Shown: in pieces, positions 1 through 6,060 of the stretch
Layout: each line of letters starts with the position of its first letter
Numbering within the stretch: position 1 is the first letter of the stretch
From: Bacteroidales bacterium
Lineage (GTDB): Bacteria; Bacteroidota; Bacteroidia; Bacteroidales; UBA932
Assembly (NCBI GenBank): GCA_024401945.1
Contig: JAKSKC010000051.1
Location: 1-9,237, forward strand
Direction: 5' to 3'
Length of the DNA: 9,237 bases
Translations under genes and position numbers: made by a program
The notes under the pieces: generated by a model
Database searches by the model: none
Seen by the model: the letters and a program-made list of their open reading frames with translations, nothing else
Told to the model about the DNA's origin: nothing

Positions 1-1072
1 TCTTCTGCAGGATAAGGTCCCGTCCGGATGCCTCCTTCATCATATCGTACAGCTCCCTTTCCGGTCTGTTCATTCCCGACAGGTCCGCACCATCCCGGAA
101 CGACAGTTCAACTTCATCCCTGGAATTCTTTGAAGATACTATGTAACCGTTGTATATCATCCTCAGGACCATGGCTGCGGCCGGATACTGCTTGAACCTG
201 CCCATCAGCGAGTCTACCGTGAGGCTGCTCTGCAGGATATCCCCGTCGAACGGGACGTCACGGCTCCAGCCGACTTCCTTGATGCGGCATCCGAGCACAC
301 GTTTCTCGTTGCCGTTCACTATAAGCTTTCCCAGCCCTATGGCGAATGCCACACAAGCCAGGAAGGAGAGGAATCCCAGCAGGGCATCAGCATCTCCGCT
401 ATCTATATCATCACTGAAGCTTGCTCCATTCAATGCATTGTCAAGTACTTCATTGAAATCTTTGTCAACAATGCTTGCAGAGTTGAATATGCCTTTGTCG
501 AACCTGATAAGCGCTATAACGGAACTTTCCCTTACAAAGGGCTCGGATGATGCATAGAGCACTTTACCGTCCCCGGTGAAATCGACTGTCCCGACGTAAC
601 CGAACCCCCAGATTCCGGCATTCCCGCTGTCCAGAGCCTGCGGAGCCGCCACCGTTACGGTGACACTCCCGGGGGACGGGTTTATGCCGGGGGAGACAGC
701 CTGGATGTGGAATACGTCATAATCTCTCAGTGATTTGACAGCATTGCTCATCCTGTAGCTGATGTTGTACAGGTGATGCCCGTAGCTGCCCGTTCCCCAG
801 CAGAGTTCGACTCCGTTACGGACTTTTGTCATACCGCATCTTCCGGCCTTTTCCTCCAGGCTCCGATTGATGTTCCAGTCGTCCTCCACCAGATACTCCC
901 GGCCGTCTTCGCTCACGCGGAAATCACTGATGACGATATCATCCAGATTGCCGCGTTCCAGATACATTTCGGTCCCGCTGCTGACATCGATATCCCATTT
1001 CTCGGTGACGATGGCGCTTCCGTCAGCCTGCAGTTCGAATAAAACAGATATGAATAATGTCAGAAGGTGCAT
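1..1072 (-). CDS. DUF2207-type membrane protein, 3' part outside the window
   Basis: An open frame of 357 codons runs from an ATG at 1072 to the left edge without a stop, so the C-terminal part is missing. The start overlaps the lemA stop by one base (TGATG), which indicates translational coupling. Residues 1-16 are hydrophobic and may be a short signal sequence or anchor. Residues from about 17 (ADGSAIVTEKWDI) to about 190 form the beta-rich exported domain typical of DUF2207 proteins. One strong membrane segment lies at about 229-252 (ALLGFLSFLACVAFAIGLGK), followed by a soluble region containing PAAAMVLRMIYNGYI, as in family members with a cytoplasmic winged-helix-like part. DUF2207 proteins often sit beside lemA in Bacteroidota; their molecular role is unknown. 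Family assignment is from pattern and context; the reading frame itself is certain. Confidence 0.8.
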   Translation of the reverse strand, partial: MHLLTLFISVLFELQADGSAIVTEKWDIDVSSGTEMYLERGNLDDIVISDFRVSEDGREYLVEDDWNINRSLEEKAGRCGMTKVRNGVELCWGTGSYGHHLYNISYRMSNAVKSLRDYDVFHIQAVSPGINPSPGSVTVTVAAPQALDSGNAGIWGFGYVGTVDFTGDGKVLYASSEPFVRESSVIALIRFDKGIFNSASIVDKDFNEVLDNALNGASFSDDIDSGDADALLGFLSFLACVAFAIGLGKLIVNGNEKRVLGCRIKEVGWSRDVPFDGDILQSSLTVDSLMGRFKQYPAAAMVLRMIYNGYIVSSKNSRDEVELSFRDGADLSGMNRPERELYDMMKEASGRDLILQK

Positions 1073-1620
1073 CAGATCTTCATTGAAGGCATATCAGCCT
1101 TGGTGCTGTCCTCCTTGAGATATTCCTTTGTGCCGAAGCTCAGGATGCCGGCCACGAGGGAGTCAGGGAACTGGCGGACCATTCTGTTGAATGCGGTGAC
1201 CGTGTCATTGTAGACCATACGGCTCATCCTGACCTGGTTCTCGTACAGATTCACGCTGTCCATCGCCTTGGCGTAGTTCTCGTTGGCCTTGAGCTCCGGA
1301 TACTGCTCTGCTACGACGTTGATCCTGCCGAGGGCTGATGTGATGAGTTTCTCCTGAGTGTCTGCGTCAGCTGCGTTGCTGTCGGAGCCGATGTTGCGGC
1401 GCTGGGCGATCACATCCATCAACGTCTTGTACTCGTGCTCGTTGTATGATTTTGTCAGTTCTGCAAGCGCGGTGAGGGCATCCCACCTGCTTGACTGCTG
1501 TACGCCGATCTGGCTCATCGAGTTCTTGCAAAGTTCCTCCTTTTCGACGAGCTTGCGCTGTACGCCGATGCCCCATACGAAGACCAGGGCCACGATTGCG
1601 ATGATAATGATTGCTGTCAT
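1072..1620 (-). CDS. lemA: LemA family protein
   Basis: A 182-residue protein with one N-terminal membrane helix (residues about 2-19, ending VFVWGIG) followed by a long, mostly alpha-helical domain. Family signatures are MSQIGVQQSSRWDALTALAE (about 35-54), QYPELKANENY (about 109-119), and the ENQVRMSRMVYND and FNRMVRQFPDSLVAG segments near the C-terminus. The IGVQQSSRWDAL version differs from the common LemA form with RR.DLIPNLV and I associate it with Bacteroidota proteins paired with DUF2207. LemA proteins are membrane-anchored with the N-terminus outside; their biochemical function is not established. It is the first gene of a two-gene unit, with its -7 box 21 bases before the ATG. Length is normal for the family. 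Confidence 0.93.
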   Translation of the reverse strand: MTAIIIIAIVALVFVWGIGVQRKLVEKEELCKNSMSQIGVQQSSRWDALTALAELTKSYNEHEYKTLMDVIAQRRNIGSDSNAADADTQEKLITSALGRINVVAEQYPELKANENYAKAMDSVNLYENQVRMSRMVYNDTVTAFNRMVRQFPDSLVAGILSFGTKEYLKEDSTKADMPSMKI

Positions 1621-1641
1621 TTTCCTAAAGTTTTGTTTTTA

Positions 1642-1649
1642 CAAATATA
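1642..1649 (-). promoter_or_regulatory. -7 box of the lemA promoter
   Basis: The minus strand reads TATATTTG, an exact match to the Bacteroidota -7 consensus TAnnTTTG. It ends 21 bases before the lemA ATG, implying a leader of roughly 15 bases. I could not find a matching -33 TTTG at the expected 19-20 base distance. Confidence 0.6.
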
Positions 1650-1663
1650 TAACAATTATTTGT

Positions 1664-1671
1664 TATATTTG
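1664..1671 (+). promoter_or_regulatory. -7 box of the cdd promoter
   Basis: TATATTTG matches TAnnTTTG exactly and ends 19 bases before the cdd ATG. No good -33 element is visible. The box mirrors the lemA box on the other strand, and the two lie in one imperfect inverted repeat (1642-1671). Confidence 0.6.
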
Positions 1672-1690
1672 ATGAGGAAAATTCTGGTAT

Positions 1691-2164
1691 ATGGTAGAAA
1701 AGGAATTCAAGGTTTCCTACAAGGAATACAGCTGCATGGATGAACTCGAAGAGCGCGACAGGGAGCTGGTGGAGAACGCTGTAAGCGCGATGAACAATGC
1801 TTACGCTCCCTATTCTCATTTCCACGTGGGAGCCGCTGTGCGGCTTTCCAACGGGGATATAGTCAGAGGAAGCAACCAGGAGAACGCCGCATTCCCGTCG
1901 GGACTGTGCGCTGAACGGACGGCGCTGTTCGCCGCCGGCTCGTCGTATCCGGACAAGGACATAGTATCCATCGCCATAGCCGGAGGGATCTACGGCAAGC
2001 TTGCCCCTCATCCGGCCACTCCTTGCGGAGCCTGCAGGCAGGTCATGGCCCAATACCAGACCAGATCGGGCAAGAACATGAGCGTGATCATGGTAGGAGA
2101 CGGGAAGATATGGAAATTCGACAGGGTCGACGATATTCTTCCATTTATTTTCGACAGTATCTGA
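1691..2164 (+). CDS. cdd: Cytidine deaminase
   Basis: A 157-residue zinc enzyme that hydrolyses cytidine or deoxycytidine to uridine or deoxyuridine plus ammonia, in cytosolic pyrimidine salvage. The substrate ribose motif NQEN is at 62-65. The first zinc ligand and the catalytic glutamate are in CAERTA (Cys73, Glu75), and the other two zinc ligands are in PCGACRQV (Cys112, Cys115). The protein is somewhat longer than the roughly 130-residue tetrameric enzymes because of about 18-20 extra N-terminal residues. The ATG at 1691 is favoured because it lies 19 bases after a perfect -7 box; there is no Shine-Dalgarno sequence. The -33 region of the downstream SRP RNA promoter appears to lie inside the last codons of this gene. 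All active-site residues are present, so it should be functional. Confidence 0.95.
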   Translation: MVEKEFKVSYKEYSCMDELEERDRELVENAVSAMNNAYAPYSHFHVGAAVRLSNGDIVRGSNQENAAFPSGLCAERTALFAAGSSYPDKDIVSIAIAGGIYGKLAPHPATPCGACRQVMAQYQTRSGKNMSVIMVGDGKIWKFDRVDDILPFIFDSI

Positions 2165-2172
2165 TTTTTTTA

Positions 2173-2180
2173 TAACTTTG
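2173..2180 (+). promoter_or_regulatory. -7 box of the SRP RNA promoter
   Basis: TAACTTTG matches TAnnTTTG exactly and lies just after the cdd stop codon. A weak -33-like TTTTCG at 2148-2153 is about 19-20 bases upstream, inside the end of cdd. The expected transcription start, 5-7 bases downstream, coincides with the GGGAAAG that opens the RNA's terminal stem at 2186. Confidence 0.7.
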
Positions 2181-2185
2181 CGTTC

Positions 2186-2287
2186 GGGAAAGTCGTACAC
2201 GACCAGCTCCCTCTGAATTCCCCCAGGTCCTGACCGAAGCAAGGGTAGGAGGTCGTAGCGGTGCGATGTACTAAGCTTTCCCTTTTT
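2186..2287 (+). ncRNA. ffs: Small signal recognition particle RNA (4.5S RNA)
   Basis: The transcript folds into one long hairpin, as expected for the RNA that binds Ffh and targets nascent membrane proteins. Pairs I can draw are GGGAAAG (2186-2192) with CTTTCCC (2276-2282), TCGTAC (2193-2198) with GTGCGA (2261-2266), CGAC (2200-2203) with GTCG (2252-2255), CTCC (2207-2210) with GGAG (2248-2251), and CCC with GGG near the tip. The tip carries the conserved Ffh-binding asymmetric-loop sequences AGGTC and GAAGCA in the right spacing (AGGTCCTGACCGAAGCA, 17 bases, same length as the E. coli core). The apical bases are C-TGAC-C instead of C-GGAA-G. The closing stem followed by TTTTT (2283-2287) serves as the transcription end. 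About 100 nt is normal for the small bacterial SRP RNA. A protein gene begins only seven bases beyond the T-tract. Confidence 0.88.
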
Positions 2288-2294
2288 CGTTTAT

Positions 2295-3683
2295 ATGAAG
2301 TCCGATATCATTATTATAGGAGCCGGTGCATCCGGACTGATGGCGGCCTACAGCGCCGCAGGAAAACTGCGTTCCGAGGGGAGTGATGCATCCGTCACCC
2401 TGCTTGAGAAGATGCCGAGGGCCGGAAGGAAGATTATGATCACCGGCAAGGGCAGGTGCAATTTCACCAATCTGAAGGATTGGAATGAGTTCTCCGGACA
2501 TATCCGCAGCAATTCCAGATTCGTCAAATCCTCATTCCAGAACCTTCCTTCCGGGAAGGTGGTCTCCTTTTTCGAGGAATTCGGGATGCACACGGTGGTG
2601 GAGAGGGGTGACAGGGCCTATCCGGCTTCGTACCGCGCCTCCGATGTCGTGGACACCCTTGTCAGCGCCTGCCAGTCCCAGGCGGTCAAGATTGAATATG
2701 AGGCCGAAGTCTCATCCGTGGCTTTCGAGGCGGGAAGGTTCCGCATCACTATGGCTGACGGAGGCTGTTGGATATGCTCACGCCTGATCATCGCCACCGG
2801 CGGACTCAGCTATCCCGCTACAGGAAGCACGGGGGACGGATACAGATGGGCAGAGACTCTCGGGCACGGAATAGTCCCAACCTTCCCTTCGCTCACGGCG
2901 CTTGTGCCTTCGGGATACAAGTCAATAGAGGGGAGCAGGGCGCTGAAACAGGAAAATTTCCACATTGACCGTTCGACAGGCCTTTCGGAAACCGGATCGC
3001 TGCTCTGCGGAATCCAGCTCAAGAATGTAGCAGTCTCCCTGGGAATCGCCGGCAATGAGGTGCAGAACGAATTCGGTGACCTTGATTTCACCGATGGCGG
3101 TATAGAAGGCCCTGTCGGCTTCCAGATAAGCCGCAAGGCCGTAAAGGCGATGATAAACGGAGCGAAGGTGACACTTGACCTGGATCTCAAGCCGGGGGTC
3201 GCGCTCACGGAACTTACCGAACGTGTGAAGGAACTGTGGACGGAGATAGACAGGGACCCGAGAAGCAGGGGAGTGCGTGAGAAGGAGAAGTGTCGTATAC
3301 TGCTGGGAAAACTGATGCCGTGGGACCTTATACCCGGTTTTACGGCCCTCAATCCGGGGATAATGACCCTGGAGAGGCGCGGACGTCAGGATACGAAAGT
3401 GTGGGTGAATCTCCCGACCATCGCCAAGTCGCTCAAGAAATGGCATTTTGACATCATCGGTTATGTAGGCTATGAAAGGGCCGTTGTCACGGCCGGAGGC
3501 GTGGATACTGAAGGGATTGTGTCCAAGACCATGGAATCCAGAATCGTTCCGGGCCTCTATTTCTGCGGCGAGGTGCTGGACGTGGACTGCGATACGGGGG
3601 GATATAACCTTCAGTCGGCTTTCTCGACAGGTGCCCTCGCAGGAATCAATGCGGCAAGAAGCCTTCAGTCCAAGGACTTGTAG
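2295..3683 (+). CDS. NAD(P)/FAD-dependent oxidoreductase, HI0933/YhiN family
   Basis: A 462-residue flavoprotein of the HI0933-like family (also annotated as aminoacetone oxidase family or BaiN-type). The N-terminal Rossmann FAD-binding motif is GAGASG (Gly9, Gly11, Gly14). The family hallmark GRKIMITGKGRCNFTN is at 44-59, ATGGLSYPATGSTGDG at about 167-182, and the C-terminal FAD-contact block CGEVLDVDCDTGGYNLQ at about 424-440. The FAD motif begins at residue 9, so the ATG at 2295 must be the start. This leaves only seven bases after the SRP RNA T-tract and no visible -7 box at the usual distance. Expression may therefore depend on read-through from the ffs promoter or on a promoter I cannot recognise. 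The last 19 bases overlap the end of the convergent hydrolase gene. The physiological substrate is not known. Confidence 0.93.
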   Translation: MKSDIIIIGAGASGLMAAYSAAGKLRSEGSDASVTLLEKMPRAGRKIMITGKGRCNFTNLKDWNEFSGHIRSNSRFVKSSFQNLPSGKVVSFFEEFGMHTVVERGDRAYPASYRASDVVDTLVSACQSQAVKIEYEAEVSSVAFEAGRFRITMADGGCWICSRLIIATGGLSYPATGSTGDGYRWAETLGHGIVPTFPSLTALVPSGYKSIEGSRALKQENFHIDRSTGLSETGSLLCGIQLKNVAVSLGIAGNEVQNEFGDLDFTDGGIEGPVGFQISRKAVKAMINGAKVTLDLDLKPGVALTELTERVKELWTEIDRDPRSRGVREKEKCRILLGKLMPWDLIPGFTALNPGIMTLERRGRQDTKVWVNLPTIAKSLKKWHFDIIGYVGYERAVVTAGGVDTEGIVSKTMESRIVPGLYFCGEVLDVDCDTGGYNLQSAFSTGALAGINAARSLQSKDL

Positions 3684-4495
3684 TTTATGCGCGGAATGCT
3701 GCCAGGTGTCTTGTGGCAGTCCCTGTAAACGTCCTTGAAATCCTCATCGGAGATCGTGTAGCTCCAGTTCACGGACCTGTTCGGGTCCGTAAGGCTGTGG
3801 TCGAAGAGCCAGTCGTAGAACATCTTCATATAGAAGCATCTTGCAAGACTGCCGTGGTTGTATCCGTCGAGCCAGTCATACATAAGCCTCTCGTCCTTGT
3901 GCATTGCCATAATCTCGTCCGCAACCCTGACCGATTCGTGAAGAGGGACTTTTTCATCCGCCTTTCCGTGAAGGATCCAGAGCGGAACCTCCGCCAGCCC
4001 CGAAAGGTCCTTCAGATATGTGCCGCCGCAGAATGAGACAGCCGCGGCTATCCTGTCCGGGAAGGTTCCCGCGAAATCGAGCGTGCCGAATCCTCCGAGG
4101 CTCATACCGATGACATACACCCTGTTGCCGTCACCCCTGTATTCCTCGAGGCACCAGTTGACTATGGATATGAGTTTTCCGGCTTTCCAGCTTTCACCCG
4201 GATTCTGCGGGGCGATCACGATGGCGTCCAGGTCAAGGCCCTTGTCGACGGCATCCAGTGTGCCGTAACGGAAAAGGCTTGACATATCATTTCCACATAG
4301 GCTTCTGCCGTGAAGGAATACTACGACCGGAAGACCTTCGTTCTCAGCCTTGTCACTGTGGGGTAGATAGACCCAGAAATTGTACGCATCCCCGACAACG
4401 CCCCTGTGGGAGATGAACTCCTGTGAATGGAGGCATTGTACGGCCAGAACCGCTGCAAGCAGTGTTGTAATCCTTCGTATAAGCGTACGTTCCAT
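3665..4495 (-). CDS. Secreted alpha/beta-hydrolase (esterase/prolyl oligopeptidase-like)
   Basis: A 276-residue protein starting MERTLIRRITTLLAAVLAVQ, an N-terminal signal peptide of about 25 residues, so it probably acts in the periplasm or outside. The hydrolase core shows the oxyanion segment VVVFLHG (about 57-63), the nucleophile elbow GMSLGG (Ser132), an acidic residue in LHGKADEKVP (Asp180) and the catalytic histidine in GYNHGS (His214). The layout resembles small PHB-depolymerase-like or dienelactone-hydrolase-like esterases; the substrate cannot be predicted. The frame extends five codons upstream to a TTG, but ATG at 4495 gives the better signal peptide. Cys21 lacks a small residue at -1, so a lipoprotein is unlikely. 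The gene starts about 10 bases after a tRNA terminator with no convincing promoter of its own, and its 3' end overlaps the flavoprotein gene by 19 bp. Confidence 0.85.
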   Translation of the reverse strand: MERTLIRRITTLLAAVLAVQCLHSQEFISHRGVVGDAYNFWVYLPHSDKAENEGLPVVVFLHGRSLCGNDMSSLFRYGTLDAVDKGLDLDAIVIAPQNPGESWKAGKLISIVNWCLEEYRGDGNRVYVIGMSLGGFGTLDFAGTFPDRIAAAVSFCGGTYLKDLSGLAEVPLWILHGKADEKVPLHESVRVADEIMAMHKDERLMYDWLDGYNHGSLARCFYMKMFYDWLFDHSLTDPNRSVNWSYTISDEDFKDVYRDCHKTPGSIPRINYKSLD

Positions 4496-4504
4496 AATAG
4501 CGGA

Positions 4505-4536
4505 TAACAAAGAAGACCGATGTACAACCGGTCTTC
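4505..4536 (-). terminator. Rho-independent terminator after tRNA-Thr
   Basis: On the minus strand a perfect 8-bp stem GAAGACCG/CGGTCTTC with a 9-base loop is followed by TTTGTTA. It begins two bases after the encoded CCA end of the tRNA. The hydrolase ATG follows only about 10 bases downstream of the T-rich tail. Confidence 0.8.
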
Positions 4537-4538
4537 AG

Positions 4539-4614
4539 TGGAGCCACTTAACAGACTCGGACTGTTGACCTGCGCGTTACGAATGCGCTGCTCTACCGAC
4601 TGAGCTAAAGTGGC
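4539..4614 (-). tRNA. tRNA-Thr (anticodon CGT)
   Basis: A complete 76-base cloverleaf including an encoded CCA. The acceptor stem GCCACTT/AAGTGGC pairs perfectly, the D arm is GCTC-AGTCGGTA-GAGC, and the anticodon loop TTCGTAA carries CGT, which reads the threonine codon ACG. The T stem AACAG/CTGTT pairs fully, and the discriminator base is T. Two positions are unusual. The anticodon stem GCGCA/CGCGC has an A31-C39 mismatch next to the loop. The T loop reads TCCGAGT, with C at position 55 where T is almost universal. Because the acceptor, D and T stems are intact the gene probably still makes a tRNA. An ACG reader is also partly redundant with tRNA-Thr(TGT), which could relax selection. It has its own -7 box seven bases upstream. 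Confidence 0.9.
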
Positions 4615-4620
4615 GGGACT

Positions 4621-4641
4621 GCAAATTTACAAAAAATTTGC
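4621..4641. repeat. Perfect inverted repeat after nhaA, possible weak terminator
   Basis: GCAAATTT (4621-4628) and AAATTTGC (4634-4641) are exact reverse complements with a 5-base spacer. It lies about 8-28 bases past the nhaA stop and could form an AT-rich hairpin in that mRNA, but it has only two G-C pairs per arm and no following T-tract. It also contains the tRNA -7 box. Confidence 0.45.
4622..4629 (-). promoter_or_regulatory. -7 box of the tRNA-Thr promoter
   Basis: The minus strand reads TAAATTTG, an exact TAnnTTTG match, ending seven bases before the mature tRNA 5' end. The 5' leader removed by RNase P would then be only one to three bases. No clear -33 TTTG is visible. The box lies within the inverted repeat that follows nhaA. 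Confidence 0.55.
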
Positions 4642-4648
4642 GATTTTC

Positions 4649-6055
4649 CTATTTCTTCTTCTGCAAGGAGTAAACTATGTTCACAAGAACGCTGCCGATT
4701 ACCGCCGCGCAGACCGATCCAATCAGTACGGCGATCTTTCCTGCATCGCGCAGTCCGTTCATTATCTCTGGTGCCTGATTCCCGAAACTGAGGGTGTCCA
4801 CGAAAATGGACATTGTAAATCCTATTCCTCCGAGGCAGGCAACTGCAAAGAACATCGGCCAGCTGGCTTTCGCCGGCATTTCCCCGACCCTGAACTTCAC
4901 TGCGATGAAGCTGAACAGTGTTATTCCGATCGGTTTTCCGAGCAGAAGGCCCAGGAATATACCCATGCTTACGCTTCCGTACTCTGGTGAATAGTTGAAA
5001 ATGTTGAAGTAGGCCGGGTCGGCGATCGTCACACCTGCGTTTGCAAGGGCGAATATCGGGATTATGAGGAAGTTGACCCAAGGTGTGAGCGCGTGCTCCA
5101 CCCTTGAGCTCATATCCATTGATCCGCTTGTTATCTCGTGCAGCTTCTTGAGTAAATGCTTCTGATGATCGTTGGGGAAGGACTCATTGTCACTGTCCTC
5201 ATATCCGTCGATGGCTGACAGGTACCTGCTCCTCTTCTGATAGTACTGTGACTTGTTGTATCTTGCTTTTGACGGGATGAGGAATGCCATAACCACACCT
5301 GACATCGTGGCGTGGATGCCGGAATAATAGAAAAGGATCCAGACCAGTATGGCCATGAGGAGATATGGAAAGATTTTCTTCTCGCCCAGCTTCCTCATGA
5401 GGAGTGTCAGTGCTATTACGATGAAGGAGACTCCGAGAAGCCAGAGATTGATGCTTCCTCCGTAGAACAGCGCCACCACAAGTATGGCGATCAGGTCGTC
5501 GGCTATCGCGAGGGCGGTAAGGAACACTTTCAGCGAAACCGGTACCTTGTCACCCAGTACGGCAAGTATGCATACCGCGAAGGCTATGTCAGTGGCGGTG
5601 GGAATTCCCCATCCGCTTGCAGCAGCCGTGCCGTTGTTGATGATTGCATATATCATGGCCGGGGCGATGACTCCGCCGAATGCGGCGATGACGTGCAGCA
5701 TTGCCTGCTTCACCGGTGAGAGTTCCCCGTATGCTATTTCACGTTTGATCTCTAGTCCGACCGTGAAGAAGAATAGCACCATGAGGATGTCGTTTATGAA
5801 TTTTTCAACGGTCATGTCCTTCGGGAAGAAGAAGTCGCTTCCACTCTCCGCATTGAAGATGTGAAGCTGGATATTCGTCTCCAGGATTGAATGGTATGCG
5901 CCTGAGGTGAACGGGATATTCGCAAGAAGCATCGCTACGATGACGCAGGCGAGAAGGAGCACACCCTGAAACCATGGTTGCTCCGAGAGCCTTGCGCTGC
6001 CTTTCCTGAACCGCAGCAGTCTTTTTTTCCAGGTGTAGAATGGAACGGGTCTCAT
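4649..6055 (-). CDS. nhaA: Na+/H+ antiporter NhaA
   Basis: An inner-membrane antiporter that exports Na+ in exchange for H+ and serves pH and sodium homeostasis. From the ATG at 6055 it has 468 residues. Family motifs are FFFTVGLEIKRE (about 95-106), ATDIAFA with the conserved Asp156, the transport-site pair ALAIADDL (Asp186, Asp187), and LGKPIG with the conserved Lys374. Alternating hydrophobic segments cover the expected NhaA helices. A charged cytoplasmic loop at about 261-321 is roughly 30 residues longer than in E. coli, making the protein larger than the 388-residue E. coli form. An in-frame ATG at 6091 would add 12 residues and overlap the upstream gene by 31 bases; I prefer 6055 because it starts five bases after the upstream stop and begins MRPVPFYTWKKRLLRF. 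It is the last gene of the dnaN unit. Confidence 0.93.
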   Translation of the reverse strand: MRPVPFYTWKKRLLRFRKGSARLSEQPWFQGVLLLACVIVAMLLANIPFTSGAYHSILETNIQLHIFNAESGSDFFFPKDMTVEKFINDILMVLFFFTVGLEIKREIAYGELSPVKQAMLHVIAAFGGVIAPAMIYAIINNGTAAASGWGIPTATDIAFAVCILAVLGDKVPVSLKVFLTALAIADDLIAILVVALFYGGSINLWLLGVSFIVIALTLLMRKLGEKKIFPYLLMAILVWILFYYSGIHATMSGVVMAFLIPSKARYNKSQYYQKRSRYLSAIDGYEDSDNESFPNDHQKHLLKKLHEITSGSMDMSSRVEHALTPWVNFLIIPIFALANAGVTIADPAYFNIFNYSPEYGSVSMGIFLGLLLGKPIGITLFSFIAVKFRVGEMPAKASWPMFFAVACLGGIGFTMSIFVDTLSFGNQAPEIMNGLRDAGKIAVLIGSVCAAVIGSVLVNIVYSLQKKK

Positions 6056-6060
6056 AGTTT

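Larger units (their letters stand above)
1642..1671. repeat. Imperfect inverted repeat in the lemA/cdd divergent promoter
   Basis: The left arm CAAATATATAACAA and the right arm TTGTTATATTTG are reverse complements apart from a two-base insertion in the left arm. Each outer end is a -7 box, so the symmetry is at least partly explained by two back-to-back promoters. An operator for a dimeric regulator is possible but not shown. Confidence 0.5.

Noticed and set aside
150..557. A plus-strand open frame of 135 codons starting MYIILRTMAAAGYCL
   Set aside because: The opposite strand carries the continuous DUF2207 frame with membrane segment and coupling to lemA; the plus-strand translation is Ser/Pro/Leu-rich without motifs.
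1625..2242. A 205-codon open frame on the minus strand opposite cdd
   Set aside because: It is the antisense shadow of a clear cytidine deaminase gene, crosses the SRP RNA promoter, and encodes no recognisable motif.
2810..3446. Two long minus-strand open frames inside the flavoprotein gene
   Set aside because: They lie opposite a well-conserved FAD protein and arise from its codon composition; their translations are low-complexity and match no family I know.
4433..4435. Cys21 of the hydrolase as a lipoprotein cysteine
   Set aside because: The preceding residues are A-V-Q, and glutamine at -1 is not accepted by a typical lipobox, which needs Gly, Ala or Ser.
4496..4510. Earlier TTG start of the hydrolase, adding LLSAI
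   Set aside because: It would begin inside the T-rich tail of the tRNA terminator, and ATG at 4495 gives a standard charged N-region plus hydrophobic signal peptide.
4539..4614. tRNA as an integration hotspot or attachment site
   Set aside because: No integrase gene, no repeated tRNA 3' fragment nearby and no change in composition around it were seen.
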